Counted from the stretch's first letter, positions 8,675-17,377 are shown. The stretch: 64,000 nt of DNA from Planctomycetota bacterium (GCA_022566535.1 JADFIR010000012.1:1-64000), one strand, 5' to 3'. Made by a program: numbers and translations. The notes: generated by a model from the sequence alone, not told the origin.

Positions 8675-9484
8675 ATGGCCATCATTGCTCTTCATTCCGC
8701 CGCTACCGGGCTCAGCGCCCAGAGCACCGCGCTGGACGTCATCGCCAACAACCTCGCCAACGCCAACACCGACGGCTTCAAGGCCAGCCGCACCATTTTC
8801 CAGGACTTGCTATACATCGAGAAGGCTCAGGCGGGCGCGGCGAACGCCAACGGTGATCAGCGGCCGGTGGGCCTCTATATCGGCCTGGGTGTCAAGGTCG
8901 CCGGCACCCAACTGGACTTCCGAACAGGCTCGGCCAACCGCACCGGCCGCGAGCTGGATTTGATGATCGAGGGCCTCGGCTTTTTCCAGGTCGAAATCGA
9001 CGATGACATCGGCGACGGATTCGGGTACACCCGCGCCGGCAACTTCGCGCTCAATTCAGAAGGCGAACTCGTGCTGATCACCGATCAGGGCCGGCGACTG
9101 GTCCCCAGCATTCAGATACCCGAGGGCGCAAGCAACATCTCCATCAGCGATGACGGCATTGTGACCGTTGACGTGCCAGGCCAGGTTGAACCGGCCGAAG
9201 TCGGACAAATCGAGATCGCGTCGTTCATCAATCCGACGGGGATGAAACAGATCGGCGAGAACCTCTTCATCCCGACCATCGCTTCCGGAGAACCCTCGAT
9301 CGGCGCACCGCTGGACGGTGGGCGCGGCCGGCTGCGACAAGGATTCGTCGAAGGCTCCAACGTCGATCCCGTTACTGAACTGGTCAACCTCATCCGCACC
9401 CAGCGCGCATTCGAGCTCAACAGTCAGTCGCTCCAGGCTGCGGATGAAGTCCTTCAGTCGCTTGGCAATCTTAGGCGGTTCTGA
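8675..9484 (+). CDS. flgG: Flagellar distal rod protein FlgG
   Basis: 269 residues, close to the FlgG norm of about 260. The rod signature ALDVIANNLANANTDGFK is at residues 20-37, the core RELDLMIEGLGFFQVE follows at about 90, and the C-terminus has the typical NVDPVTELVNLIRTQRAFEL stretch, then a helix ending in LGNLRRF. FlgG polymerises into the distal rod that passes through the outer-membrane bushing. It lies between flgF and flgA in one direction, separated by heptamer repeats rather than overlaps. Confidence 0.93.
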   Translation: MAIIALHSAATGLSAQSTALDVIANNLANANTDGFKASRTIFQDLLYIEKAQAGAANANGDQRPVGLYIGLGVKVAGTQLDFRTGSANRTGRELDLMIEGLGFFQVEIDDDIGDGFGYTRAGNFALNSEGELVLITDQGRRLVPSIQIPEGASNISISDDGIVTVDVPGQVEPAEVGQIEIASFINPTGMKQIGENLFIPTIASGEPSIGAPLDGGRGRLRQGFVEGSNVDPVTELVNLIRTQRAFELNSQSLQAADEVLQSLGNLRRF

Positions 9485-9492
9485 GCAAGGCA

Positions 9493-9515
9493 AGGCACTA
9501 GGCATTAGGCACTAA
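9493..9515 (+). repeat. Heptamer tandem repeat AGGCACT-AGGCATT-AGGCACT
   Basis: Three 7-nt units end just before the flgA start ATG (9518), related to the AGGCATT array at 8590. The repeat occupies the place where a ribosome binding site is expected; AAGG at 9493 is the only purine-rich match. Confidence 0.85.
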
Positions 9516-9517
9516 CG

Positions 9518-10663
9518 ATGAAAGATCAAGTCATCGAGATAGGCAGTCAACAGGCGGGGCATCGCGTTTCGCGGGCCGGCTTGCCCAGCCGCTTGACACG
9601 TCGCGTTGCGACGATTGTGCTCGTCACCGTCACCGGCGTCGGTCTCATCCGCCCGGCCATCGGCGACGAGGTTGCGCTGCGAAGCTCGGTGCGGCTGCAG
9701 GAGGGCGCGACGGTCGTGCATCTGGCGGACATCGCCACCCTGGCCGGGCCGCACGCCGAGCGCTGCGCCGACACGATCGTCGGCCAGGTCGGCGACCCCA
9801 CGCAGGTGCTGGAGATCTCCATCGGGCAGGTGCGCCAAGCCCTCACCGAGGCCGGTGTGCATTGGGGAAAGGTGCAACTCAGCGGTAGGAAGGTGATCGT
9901 CCGGCCACATGGGCCTAGGAACACGAGCCCGCCGCTGGCCATGGCGCCGGCTTCGATCGCCAAGTCGGCTGGGCAACACGGGCCTGAGCGTAGCCGGACA
10001 ACCCAGGAGCCGGTGCAGGATCTGATCGAGCTTCCCACGCTACGAGGGGCCGTTGCCAGATTGATTGCGCAGGGCCTCCACACTGATCCAAGCGACCTGC
10101 GGCTCATCTTTGACGACGACGACGCGGCCTTTCTCAACACCCGCGAAGAGGCCTTTCGCTTCGAGATCCAACCGTTGGGCAGCCTCGGCAGCAACCGAAT
10201 CGAGTTGAGCGTGCGAGCATGGTCGGCAGATCGCGTCCAGCAAACACAATCGTTGACCGTGCGGCCGATCATCAGGACCAACGTCGTCCTACCTCGCTAC
10301 GACATCGACCGGCGTGTGCAACTGAGCGCTGACGACTTGTCCGTCGAAGACCGGTGGCTCCCGGCGAGTCAATCCAACGCGATGAGCACACTTGTCCAAG
10401 CCGTGGGTCGGGTAACGGCAACCAAGCTGCATGCGGGTCGCATGCTTCGTGCGAAGGACCTCAAGCGGGAGGTGCTCATTGAACGGGGCGACCGCGTCAT
10501 GGTTCGCTGCCTCGTCGGCGGCGTGGTGATCAGCCTGGAGGCTGAGGCTCGCAGCGGCGGAGCCGAAAACGACCTGATCGAGTTACGCAAGCTCGGCGAG
10601 CGCGACACCTTCTTCGGCGTCGTCACGGGACCGGGGGCCGCCATCGTTGACCTGAGCCGCTAA
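9518..10663 (+). CDS. flgA: Flagella basal body P-ring formation protein FlgA
   Basis: A periplasmic chaperone for P-ring assembly. At 381 residues it is longer than the usual 220-240. A hydrophobic segment at about residues 30-45 (TRRVATIVLVTVTGVGLIRP) is a likely signal peptide. The C-terminal 130 residues fit the FlgA SAF domain (PRYDIDRRVQLSADDL, then GRMLRAKDLKREVLIERGD). The middle part (about 60-230) is an enlarged FlgA-N-like region. The gene lies between flgG and flgH in the same operon. Its client P-ring gene flgI is not next to it. Confidence 0.85.
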   Translation: MKDQVIEIGSQQAGHRVSRAGLPSRLTRRVATIVLVTVTGVGLIRPAIGDEVALRSSVRLQEGATVVHLADIATLAGPHAERCADTIVGQVGDPTQVLEISIGQVRQALTEAGVHWGKVQLSGRKVIVRPHGPRNTSPPLAMAPASIAKSAGQHGPERSRTTQEPVQDLIELPTLRGAVARLIAQGLHTDPSDLRLIFDDDDAAFLNTREEAFRFEIQPLGSLGSNRIELSVRAWSADRVQQTQSLTVRPIIRTNVVLPRYDIDRRVQLSADDLSVEDRWLPASQSNAMSTLVQAVGRVTATKLHAGRMLRAKDLKREVLIERGDRVMVRCLVGGVVISLEAEARSGGAENDLIELRKLGERDTFFGVVTGPGAAIVDLSR

Positions 10664-10696
10664 ACAAACACTACCCTTGGCGACGGGAACACTGAG

Positions 10697-11473
10697 ATGA
10701 TCACCTATGCACCATTGAGGAGCCAAATCACGGATAGCCGAATCAGTGTCATCCTCATCGCCCCCATGTTTGCGAGCCTCTGTTCGATCAACTCGATCGC
10801 CACGGCGCGGGAACCTGAACCCGCCGTTGAGTCGGCGACGAGTTCGCTCCTGGCCACGGCGACGGCGATGGTCTCGGACGACAACCGCTCCGATGCAGCC
10901 GAACCACACGCTCTGCGCGATGTCAGCATGTTCGCGGTCGCCTCGCCCGAGTCGCGAGAATTCCAAAAGCACGATCTGATTCAGATCGTCGTGCGCGAGA
11001 CCAGCCGCGTGGACACCCGTCAGCGGCTTGACGCCGAGAAGGAATACAGCATTGACGGCAGCATCCCAAGATGGCCGGCTCTGTCGCTGCGCGACCTGCT
11101 TGACCTCCGTATCGATCCCGGGCGCACCGGCGGTCGTCCGGAGCTTGAGCTGGAATTCAACAAGGGGTTCAGCGGCAACGGCCGATATCGCCGCCAGGAC
11201 GACCTGACCGCCCGGCTCACCGCCGAAGTCATCGAGGTGCTGCCCAACGGCAGCCTGGTGCTCGAAGCCCGCACCCACATCAAGACTGATGAGGAAGAAT
11301 CAACGATCAAGGTCACGGGCATCTGCCGACCCGAGGACGTCACGGCCGCCAACACCATCCTCTCCAGTCAGATTCATGATCTGAAGATCGAGAAGATGCA
11401 CAAAGGCGAACTCAAGAAGGCCAACGAGAAGGGCATCATCGCCAAGGTGCTCGACACGATCTTCGCGTTTTAG
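10697..11473 (+). CDS. flgH: Flagellar L-ring protein FlgH
   Basis: 258 residues. The central region SREFQKHDLIQIVVRETSRV and the C-terminal part reading LVLEARTHIKTDEEE, then CRPEDVTAANTILSSQIHD, are characteristic of FlgH (VxxxGxRxPxDV...I.S..I.D). FlgH normally carries a lipobox. Here the N-terminus (VILIAPMFASLCSINS) has a Cys but Leu at -1, a poor lipobox, so lipid attachment is uncertain. The operon seems to end here: the next gene, trpS, is on the other strand, and no flgI or flgJ follows. Confidence 0.85.
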   Translation: MITYAPLRSQITDSRISVILIAPMFASLCSINSIATAREPEPAVESATSSLLATATAMVSDDNRSDAAEPHALRDVSMFAVASPESREFQKHDLIQIVVRETSRVDTRQRLDAEKEYSIDGSIPRWPALSLRDLLDLRIDPGRTGGRPELELEFNKGFSGNGRYRRQDDLTARLTAEVIEVLPNGSLVLEARTHIKTDEEESTIKVTGICRPEDVTAANTILSSQIHDLKIEKMHKGELKKANEKGIIAKVLDTIFAF

Positions 11474-11475
11474 AA

Positions 11476-11497
11476 AGGCTTGAGGCTTGCAGGCTTG
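11476..11497 (+). repeat. Heptamer tandem repeat AGGCTTG x3
   Basis: Units AGGCTTG-AGGCTTG-c-AGGCTTG fill the 30-nt gap between the convergent flgH and trpS stops. The same 15-mer AAGGCTTGAGGCTTG is found inside the acs coding region (24147-24161). Confidence 0.85.
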
Positions 11498-11503
11498 GGG
11501 CCG

Positions 11504-12577
11504 TCAGCGATATCGCAACTTGCGATCGAAGAATTTCAAACACGCGGCGTCCTTTGCCATGGCCAGCGTTTCCTCCGCGACTTCGTTCGCTCTTTCGCAG
11601 CCGGCTTTAAGGATGTCGATGATCGCGTCGTCATCGCCCTCGTAGAGCCCACGGCGCCGGCGCATCGGCGCCAGTAGCGCATTGACGGCCTCGGCGACCT
11701 CCGGCTTGATGTGCCCGTCACCGATGTTGTCGCCGCGAGCATAGCGGTCTCTCAGCTCGGCCACCCGATCCTTGTCTTGGATGAACGTATCAACGTACTG
11801 GAATAAGGCGTTGTTCGGATCACCCGGCTCTGTGGGGCTTTGCCGACCGGTGTAGATCTTGGCGATCTTCCGTTTCACTACTTGCGGGCTGTCCGTGATG
11901 AAGATGGCATTGTTCAGCGACTTGCTCATCTTCAATTTTCCATCGGTCCCAACCAGCCGTCCGACTGGGCCCACGTCGGCGACGGGTAGGGGAAAGACGC
12001 CGCCGAGCTTGACGTGGTCGGCGTCCGCAGCCTGATCGGACACGCCGCAATAGAGCTGGTTGAACCGCCGGGCCACCTCGCGCGTGAGCTCGATGTGGGG
12101 GACTTGATCCTGGCCAACGGGCACGCTGTGGGCTCGAAACGCCAGGATATCGGCGGTCTGACCGACCGCGTACAGCGGGAAGCCGAAGCTATACCGGTCG
12201 CCCAGACCACGGTCTCTGATCTCGTCCTTGAGGGTGGGGTTGCGCATCACCCGATTGAACGGGAGCAACATCGCAAACAGGTACGTCAGCTCCGAGATCG
12301 CCGGGACTTCCGTCTGTAGGAAAATCGTTGAGCGATCGGGGTCGATCCCCATGGCCAGATAGTCCCGCACGATCTCCAGGCAATCGCGCCGAATATCGGC
12401 CGGCTCCTCGGCCCGAGTAGTGAAGGCGTGCATGTTGGCGATGATGAAATAGCAGTCGTGCGTCTCCTGAAGCTCAACGCGGCGCTTCACCGACCCCACA
12501 TAATGGCCGAGGTGCAACTGCCCGGTGGGCGTGTCGCCTGTGAGGACGCGCGGCTTTTGGGAGCAGACGGTGGACAT
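11504..12577 (-). CDS. trpS: Tryptophanyl-tRNA synthetase
   Basis: A class I aminoacyl-tRNA synthetase that charges tRNA-Trp. 357 residues, slightly longer than the 330-340 norm. The ATP-binding motif of the HIGH type appears as TGQLHLGHYVG (about residues 18-28) and the KMSKS motif as KLKMSKSLNN (about 212-221). The indole pocket region (YCFPLYAVGQTADIL-like: SFGFPLYAVGQTADILAF) is intact. A TACAGT hexamer ends 8 nt before the ATG, so the mRNA may be leaderless. The gene is monocistronic between convergent flgH and the CPBP gene. Confidence 0.96.
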   Translation of the reverse strand: MSTVCSQKPRVLTGDTPTGQLHLGHYVGSVKRRVELQETHDCYFIIANMHAFTTRAEEPADIRRDCLEIVRDYLAMGIDPDRSTIFLQTEVPAISELTYLFAMLLPFNRVMRNPTLKDEIRDRGLGDRYSFGFPLYAVGQTADILAFRAHSVPVGQDQVPHIELTREVARRFNQLYCGVSDQAADADHVKLGGVFPLPVADVGPVGRLVGTDGKLKMSKSLNNAIFITDSPQVVKRKIAKIYTGRQSPTEPGDPNNALFQYVDTFIQDKDRVAELRDRYARGDNIGDGHIKPEVAEAVNALLAPMRRRRGLYEGDDDAIIDILKAGCERANEVAEETLAMAKDAACLKFFDRKLRYR

Positions 12578-12633
12578 AGGGCGATACTGTAGCAGCCGGC
12601 AGCACCCTTGGCCGGTGGTTCATAAGGTGCAGA

Positions 12634-13581
12634 TCAACACAGTCCGGGGACCAGTAATGGGGCCAGCGCGAGGTTCGCCGCGTTGAACAGGGCGTGCATG
12701 GTCACCGCCGCTGCCAGCCGCCCTGTCTTCTCGTATACCCACCCGAACCCCACGGACAGGACAAAGATCGCCGCCACCGCGTGCCACTGCGCCACATCGA
12801 GGTGCATCAGCGCAAAGATCACGCTCGTCGCGATGATTGCCGGCCAACGGCCCATCCCGACCTGCACCATCACCCGTTGAAGTACTCCCCGGTACATCAC
12901 CTCCTCAAGAAGCGGGGCGGCGATTATCACCAAAGCGACCATCACAAAGAACCATCCGCCCACGGGGCTGCCCAGAAGGAGATTCAGCGTATCGTGGGCG
13001 ATTGGATCGACCGGCTCATCACCCAGGTGTTCCACAAGGTAGCCTGCCGCATATGCAGCGCACGTAACCATCGGCCAGAAGACCAGCAACGCGCCGGCCC
13101 CAATGAGCGACGCGCGAAGCGGTCCCGGTCCGCCTCTGGCGGATCGAGCGGTCGCTCGCCGGCCAAGCCAGACGAATACCGCCACGATGATCGCCTGTCC
13201 GGCATACCGGCCGATCAGAAGCCTTGCCTGGTCCTCCAAGGGCCCAACGGTGATCTGATCGCCCCCGAGAACGTCTTGGGCGACAAGACCTCCGAGCTGA
13301 TCCAAGAGCAGCATGCCGAAGAGCATCGCCGCCCCAGCCAGGGCTGAGAACGCCTCCGGTCGCCCCGGCGAACCAGCCAGCCGATACCAGCGCCGCCAGA
13401 GGAACAATCCAAGAGAAAGCGGCGCTGCGAGGACCCCTGTAACGATGAGAATGGTGAGACCGGCCGAGCTGATTTCGGGTCGCTGGGGCACCGCTTGCGT
13501 CGCGGCAAGCCAATCCTTCTCAACCTGCCCGGCGGCGACCGCTTCTCCACCGGCATACAGCACGAGTACGATACCTGCCAT
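12634..13581 (-). CDS. CPBP-family intramembrane metalloprotease (Abi/Rce1-like)
   Basis: About 315 residues with an N-terminal signal or helix (MAGIVLVLYAGGEAVAAG) and roughly seven further hydrophobic segments. All CPBP signature motifs are visible in the C-terminal half: EEVMYRGVLQR (EExxxR), FALMHLD (FxxxH) and HALFNAAN (HxxxN). Substrate unknown; relatives process prenylated or peptide substrates, or confer bacteriocin immunity. I chose the start at 13581 because longer in-frame starts (e.g. 13611) would run into trpC on the other strand. Only 4 nt then separate the two divergent starts, so each promoter must lie within the other gene. Confidence 0.8.
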   Translation of the reverse strand: MAGIVLVLYAGGEAVAAGQVEKDWLAATQAVPQRPEISSAGLTILIVTGVLAAPLSLGLFLWRRWYRLAGSPGRPEAFSALAGAAMLFGMLLLDQLGGLVAQDVLGGDQITVGPLEDQARLLIGRYAGQAIIVAVFVWLGRRATARSARGGPGPLRASLIGAGALLVFWPMVTCAAYAAGYLVEHLGDEPVDPIAHDTLNLLLGSPVGGWFFVMVALVIIAAPLLEEVMYRGVLQRVMVQVGMGRWPAIIATSVIFALMHLDVAQWHAVAAIFVLSVGFGWVYEKTGRLAAAVTMHALFNAANLALAPLLVPGLC

Positions 13582-13585
13582 CCCT

Positions 13586-14413
13586 ATGGCCAGCGTTCTC
13601 GACAAGATCATCGCCCGCAAACGGGTGGAGGTGGCCAAGGCCAAGTCCACCACACCGCTAGAGACGCTCAAACGGTGCGTTGCGGATATGGCACGCCCGC
13701 GAAACTTCTTTGGGGCGGTGGTCAACGAGCGCATCGGTCGCCACACCCGGGTCATCGCCGAGATCAAGAAGCGCAGCCCGTCCGCTGGCGTCATTCGCCA
13801 GGATTTCGACCCGGCAGGCATCGCCAAACAGTACCACCAGGCCGGTGCGGCGGCGATCTCATGCGTCACCGACGAAGAAGACTTCGGCGGGCACCTCGGA
13901 TACATCCAACAAATTCGGGACGCTACTCCTCTGCCCGTGCTTCGCAAGGACTTCATCGTCGATCAATACCAGATATGGGAATCTCGGGCTGCCGGGGCCG
14001 ATGCCGTGCTGCTGATCGCGGAGGTGCTTGAGGAAGGCAAGCTCCTGGACATGATGATCCTGGCACGCGAGCTCAGCATGACCACCCTCGTCGAAGCCCA
14101 CGAAGTCGATCGGCTGCTGAAGGTGAGGCACTACATCGGCTTCCCCCATGCCGGCTATTCGCTGCTGGGCATCAACAATCGTGACCTCAAGACCATGAAG
14201 ACCAACCTGTCGCACATCTTTCGCCTCCTGGAGTTTGTGGAGAACCGCAACGTCGTGGTGTGCGAGTCCGGGATCTGCTCTGGGGCCGACCTGGCACGGC
14301 TTCGCCAACGCGGGATCAACATCGCCATCGTGGGCGAGCATCTGCTTCGGCAGCCGGACCCCGGCCGGGCGTTGCGCGAGCTGCTCGGCCCAAAGCAGCC
14401 AACCGAGCGCTGA
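13586..14413 (+). CDS. trpC: Indole-3-glycerol phosphate synthase
   Basis: Closes the indole ring in tryptophan biosynthesis. 275 residues, a TIM barrel. The family opening VLDKIIARKRVEV and the catalytic motifs are present: IAEIKKRSPSAG (K at about residue 55), LRKDFIVDQYQIWESRAAGA, LVEAHEVDR, LLGINNRDLKT, and CESGICSGADLARL near the end. ATG 13586 gives the usual N-terminus. No other trp gene lies beside it except trpS 1 kb away in the opposite direction. The glycosyltransferase follows 9 nt later in the same direction. Confidence 0.95.
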   Translation: MASVLDKIIARKRVEVAKAKSTTPLETLKRCVADMARPRNFFGAVVNERIGRHTRVIAEIKKRSPSAGVIRQDFDPAGIAKQYHQAGAAAISCVTDEEDFGGHLGYIQQIRDATPLPVLRKDFIVDQYQIWESRAAGADAVLLIAEVLEEGKLLDMMILARELSMTTLVEAHEVDRLLKVRHYIGFPHAGYSLLGINNRDLKTMKTNLSHIFRLLEFVENRNVVVCESGICSGADLARLRQRGINIAIVGEHLLRQPDPGRALRELLGPKQPTER

Positions 14414-14422
14414 ACGTGTGCC

Positions 14423-15178
14423 GTGCGGTGCGACCTCATCATCCCAGCCCGCAACGAAGCCTCGAACATCGAGACCTTGTTCGACTCCCTGGAGCCGCTG
14501 CGTGGCCAGGTCGTGCGCCATATCATCCTGGCCGACAACGCTTCGATCGACGGGACCGCCGAGGCCGCTTCCGCCCGCGGCGCGATCGTGGTGCACGAGC
14601 CCAAACGAGGCTACGGAGCCGCCTGCCTCAAGGCCATCCAATGGATCAAACAACAAGACCCGCCGCCGGAGGCCGTGGCCTTCCTTGATGCGGACCTCTC
14701 CGATGATCCCGCTGCCTTGCCAACACTGCTTCGACCAATTGAGCGCGGCGAAGCCCAGATCGTCATCGGGTCACGCGTCCGACTCGCCGACCCGGGGGCG
14801 CTGAACCTTGCCCAACGCTTCGGCAACCGCCTGGCCTGTTGGTTCATGGCCCTGCTCACCGGCCGGCGGTACCGCGACCTCGGGCCGTTTCGTGCCCTGC
14901 GCTGGACGACATTGCAACGGCTGAACATGAGGGATCGAACATGGGGCTGGACGGTGGAGATGCAGATCAAGGCCGCCCTCATGCGTATCCCGACCGTTGA
15001 AGTTGACGTGCCTTATCGACCCCGGGCCGGCGGTCGATCCAAGGTCTCCGGCACCTTTCGGGGAGTTGTTGCCGCTGGAAGCAAGATGTTCTGGACCATC
15101 GGTGTCCTTTGGTGGAGGCACCGGTTTAGCCGCCGCTCGGAGAGCGGCGCGACACGCGGGTCTGCGACCCGCGGCTAA
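14423..15178 (+). CDS. Family 2 glycosyltransferase (polyprenyl-phosphate sugar transferase-like)
   Basis: 251 residues. The GT-A core is clear: LIIPARNEASNIETL, then LADNASIDGTAEAA, RGYGAACLKA, and the metal-binding AFLDADLSDDP (about residues 88-98), with VIGSRVR and GPFRALRW further on. The start is GTG 14423. The closest families are dolichyl/undecaprenyl-phosphate glucosyl- or mannosyltransferases, but it lacks their extra membrane helices. The last ~18 residues (RFSRRSESGATRGSATRG) and the stop codon are encoded by a GTTTAGCCG repeat element, so the native C-terminus has been replaced or extended by the repeat. Confidence 0.85.
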   Translation: MRCDLIIPARNEASNIETLFDSLEPLRGQVVRHIILADNASIDGTAEAASARGAIVVHEPKRGYGAACLKAIQWIKQQDPPPEAVAFLDADLSDDPAALPTLLRPIERGEAQIVIGSRVRLADPGALNLAQRFGNRLACWFMALLTGRRYRDLGPFRALRWTTLQRLNMRDRTWGWTVEMQIKAALMRIPTVEVDVPYRPRAGGRSKVSGTFRGVVAAGSKMFWTIGVLWWRHRFSRRSESGATRGSATRG

Positions 15179-15180
15179 AC
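15124..15180. repeat. Two-hairpin palindromic element (GTTTAGCCG...CGGCTAAAC), copy 1
   Basis: The 9-bp outer arms GTTTAGCCG and CGGCTAAAC enclose two perfect inner hairpins, CCGCTC-gga-GAGCGG and CGCGGGTC-tgc-GACCCGCG, giving a cloverleaf-like structure. It encodes the end of the glycosyltransferase, and the stop TAA lies in the right arm. It also sits between that gene and the opposing purE stop, so it may act as a bidirectional terminator. Related copies are at 16833 and 34235. Confidence 0.8.
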
Positions 15181-15195
15181 ATTCGCCCCGCTACG

Positions 15196-15702
15196 TCAAT
15201 CTTCCGGGAGCTCGTCCACCTTTGCAGCCTGTTCGGTGCGAAACTCAACCAGCTTCCTGCGCACGTTTTCATCGGCGAGACCCAGGATCGCCGCGGCGAA
15301 CAGCGCCGCGTTGACGGCGCCTGGCTTGCCGACGGCGAATGTCGCCACCGGGACACCGCTAGGCATCTGCACCATCGACAGCAGCGAGTCCAGTCCCTCC
15401 AGCGACCAGGCCTTCATCGGGCATCCCAGGACCGGCAGATGGGTCTGCGCCGCAACCACCCCCGCAAGATGAGCCGCGCCGCCAGCCGCACAGATCAGCA
15501 GCTTCAGTCCGCGCTGCTCGACTGAGCGACAATACTTCGCCAGCCGATCCGCCGATCGGTGGGCTGAGATCACATTGCATTCATGCGTGATGCCTAACCG
15601 AGTGAGCATCCGGCAGGCGTCCTTCATCGCCGGCCAATCCGACTTGCTGCCCATCAGGATACCGACCACCGCACCATCCTCCGTCGTGTAGTCACTGCTC
15701 AT
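15196..15702 (-). CDS. purE: N5-carboxyaminoimidazole ribonucleotide mutase PurE
   Basis: Converts N5-CAIR to CAIR in purine synthesis. 168 residues, normal. The motifs are [13 protein letters not shown] (residues 14-26), [27 protein letters not shown], and LPVLGCPM. The ATG at 15702 has a CAGGAG about 7 nt upstream and is clearly better than starts further up, which would overlap asd. purK is not adjacent. Divergent from asd. Confidence 0.95.
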   Translation of the reverse strand: MSSDYTTEDGAVVGILMGSKSDWPAMKDACRMLTRLGITHECNVISAHRSADRLAKYCRSVEQRGLKLLICAAGGAAHLAGVVAAQTHLPVLGCPMKAWSLEGLDSLLSMVQMPSGVPVATFAVGKPGAVNAALFAAAILGLADENVRRKLVEFRTEQAAKVDELPED

Positions 15703-15769
15703 GCGTCGCTCCTGAGAAGCCAACCTGGAGCGATGGTACACTTGTCGGCGTACTTTGCAGCGTCTCCCG

Positions 15770-16828
15770 ATGCCCTTATCCAAAACACCCAACCTGGCGA
15801 TCGTCGGTGCCACGGGCGCGGTGGGGCGGGAGCTACTGCTGATCCTCCAGCAGCGGACCTTCGGCCACGGCACGCTCCGCCTGATGGCTTCGGCGCGCTC
15901 CGCCGGATCAACCGCGGGAGATCTTTCCATCGAGGCGTTGACCGACCGGAGCCTGGCCGGGGTGGACCTGGCGTTCTTCTGCGCCGCCGCCGAGGTTAGC
16001 CGGCAGTTCGCGCCCGCTGCCGTCGATCAGGGGGCTGTGGTCATCGACCACTCTAGCGCGTTTCGCATGGGGCCGGACGTCCCACTTGTCGTACCCGAGA
16101 TCAACGGCGAAGTGCTCGACAACTTCGATGCTACGACCGGTGGAATCATCGCCAACCCTAACTGCTCGGCGATCATCGCGCTGCTGGCCGTCACGCCGCT
16201 GCACCGCGCCGTCGGCGTCAAGAGAATGGTCATCAGCACCTATCAGGCGGCGTCCGGGGCCGGAGCAGCCGTCATGCGCGAACTTGAGCAGCAGGTCCAC
16301 GATCACGCCGCCGGTCAGCCGTACACGCAGAACGTGCTCGGCCGGCCGTACCTGTTCAACCTCTTCAGCCACGACTCGCCGATCGGATCGGACGGATACA
16401 ACCAAGAGGAGCGCAAGATCATCCGCGAGACGCACAAGATTTGGCACGATGATTCAGTTCAGATCACCGCCACCTGTGTGCGGGTGCCGGTGCTCCGCGC
16501 CCACTGCGAAGCCATCAACCTCACGTTCAACAATCCGCTCAGCGAAAGAGACGCACGCGTGCTGCTGGGCGAGGCGCCTGGCCTGAAGCTCGTTGACGAT
16601 CGCGACGCAAACAAGTTCCCGGAGCCGATCGACGCCACGGGGCTCGACGAGGTGCTCGTGGGCCGCATCCGCGCTGACACCAGCCAGCGGCCGGGCCTGG
16701 GGCTGGATCTGTTCGTGGCCGGCGATCAGCTGCGCAAAGGCGCCGCGCTGAACGCTGTCCAGATCGCCGAGCGCCTGGTGGCGGCGAATCCGGCGACCGT
16801 AGCGCAACACGGCTCGGGTAAAAAATGA
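15770..16828 (+). CDS. asd: Aspartate-semialdehyde dehydrogenase
   Basis: Reduces aspartyl phosphate to the semialdehyde on the way to lysine/diaminopimelate, threonine and methionine. 352 residues. NADP-binding GATGAVG is at residues 13-19, the catalytic cysteine is C132 in ANPNCSAI, and the acid/base His lies in the RVPVLRAHCEAI region. A TACACT hexamer at 15737-15742 upstream may be the -10 box, although no -35 box is clear. ATG 15770 is chosen over an in-frame TTG at 15755 because the protein then starts just before the NADP fold. Confidence 0.96.
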   Translation: MPLSKTPNLAIVGATGAVGRELLLILQQRTFGHGTLRLMASARSAGSTAGDLSIEALTDRSLAGVDLAFFCAAAEVSRQFAPAAVDQGAVVIDHSSAFRMGPDVPLVVPEINGEVLDNFDATTGGIIANPNCSAIIALLAVTPLHRAVGVKRMVISTYQAASGAGAAVMRELEQQVHDHAAGQPYTQNVLGRPYLFNLFSHDSPIGSDGYNQEERKIIRETHKIWHDDSVQITATCVRVPVLRAHCEAINLTFNNPLSERDARVLLGEAPGLKLVDDRDANKFPEPIDATGLDEVLVGRIRADTSQRPGLGLDLFVAGDQLRKGAALNAVQIAERLVAANPATVAQHGSGKK

Positions 16829-16832
16829 GGCC

Positions 16833-16866
16833 GTTTAGCCGTCGCAGCCAGGCGACGCTCCGGCCG
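16833..16866. repeat. Degenerate GTTTAGCCG element, copy 2
   Basis: Starts GTTTAGCCGTCGC as in copy 3 and keeps one inner hairpin (GTCGC-agccag-GCGAC type), but the right outer arm is decayed. It lies between the convergent stops of asd and the ACT-domain gene, a position suited to a terminator. Confidence 0.55.
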
Positions 16867-16874
16867 CAACTGCA

Positions 16875-17276
16875 TCACGAACCGCCCAGCCGTGCCACAT
16901 CGGCAACGGCTCCCAGCGCTCTGGCCGCCCGTTGCGCGTCGGCCGACTTCACCAGCAAGATATCCGTCTCGTAGGTCGAGATCGCCAACACGCCGACGCT
17001 CGCGCCGGCCAAGGCCCCGCAGAGTTTGGCCAGCACGCCGACCGCTGAAAATCCCAGCTTGCCCACGATGCGCATCGCCACCCAATCTCGCTCAGCCTGC
17101 ACGTCGGCCGGGACCGCATCCTGCATCGCAACGATCGACAGCTCCCCGTCCGTGCGAGTGATGCTGATCAACCCCCCGCCGGCGGGCACCCATTGGGGAA
17201 TCTCAGCGGTCGCCGGCAACCGACAGACCGCGAATCGCCCGGCAATCCATTCCAGTTCAAGCTCCGCACCACTCAT
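16875..17276 (-). CDS. ACT-domain protein (COG3603-like)
   Basis: 133 residues. The sequence matches the small tandem-ACT family in which the first half reads GRFAVCRLPA...ISITRTDGELSIV and the second FSAVGVLAKL...GVLAISTYETDILLVK. Such proteins resemble the regulatory end of aspartate kinases and probably bind an amino acid, but no partner is known. It lies next to asd, the second enzyme of the aspartate pathway, which is suggestive only. ATG 17276 is used because it begins the family's usual N-terminus and has AAGGA 8-12 nt upstream. Confidence 0.75.
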   Translation of the reverse strand: MSGAELELEWIAGRFAVCRLPATAEIPQWVPAGGGLISITRTDGELSIVAMQDAVPADVQAERDWVAMRIVGKLGFSAVGVLAKLCGALAGASVGVLAISTYETDILLVKSADAQRAARALGAVADVARLGGS

Positions 17277-17349
17277 GCCACGCAATCCTTGCGCCGATGT
17301 CATCCCGGAGGTCAATCCGGTCAAGCGTCTCACCCAGCGACGCTCTCGG

Positions 17350-17377
17350 TTGATCCTCCACCGCGACGTTATACAAT
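17350..17377 (+). promoter_or_regulatory. Promoter of tRNA-Gln
   Basis: -35 TTGATC (17350-17355), a 16-nt spacer and -10 TACAAT (17372-17377) put the start point about 7 nt before the mature tRNA. The layout matches several other promoters in the window. Confidence 0.65.

Noticed and set aside
8590..9515. CRISPR array
   Set aside because: The repeats are 7-nt tandem units without spacers, and no cas genes are near.
12634..13956. CPBP gene starting at 13956
   Set aside because: The first 115 residues are antisense to trpC and have no signal or helix character.
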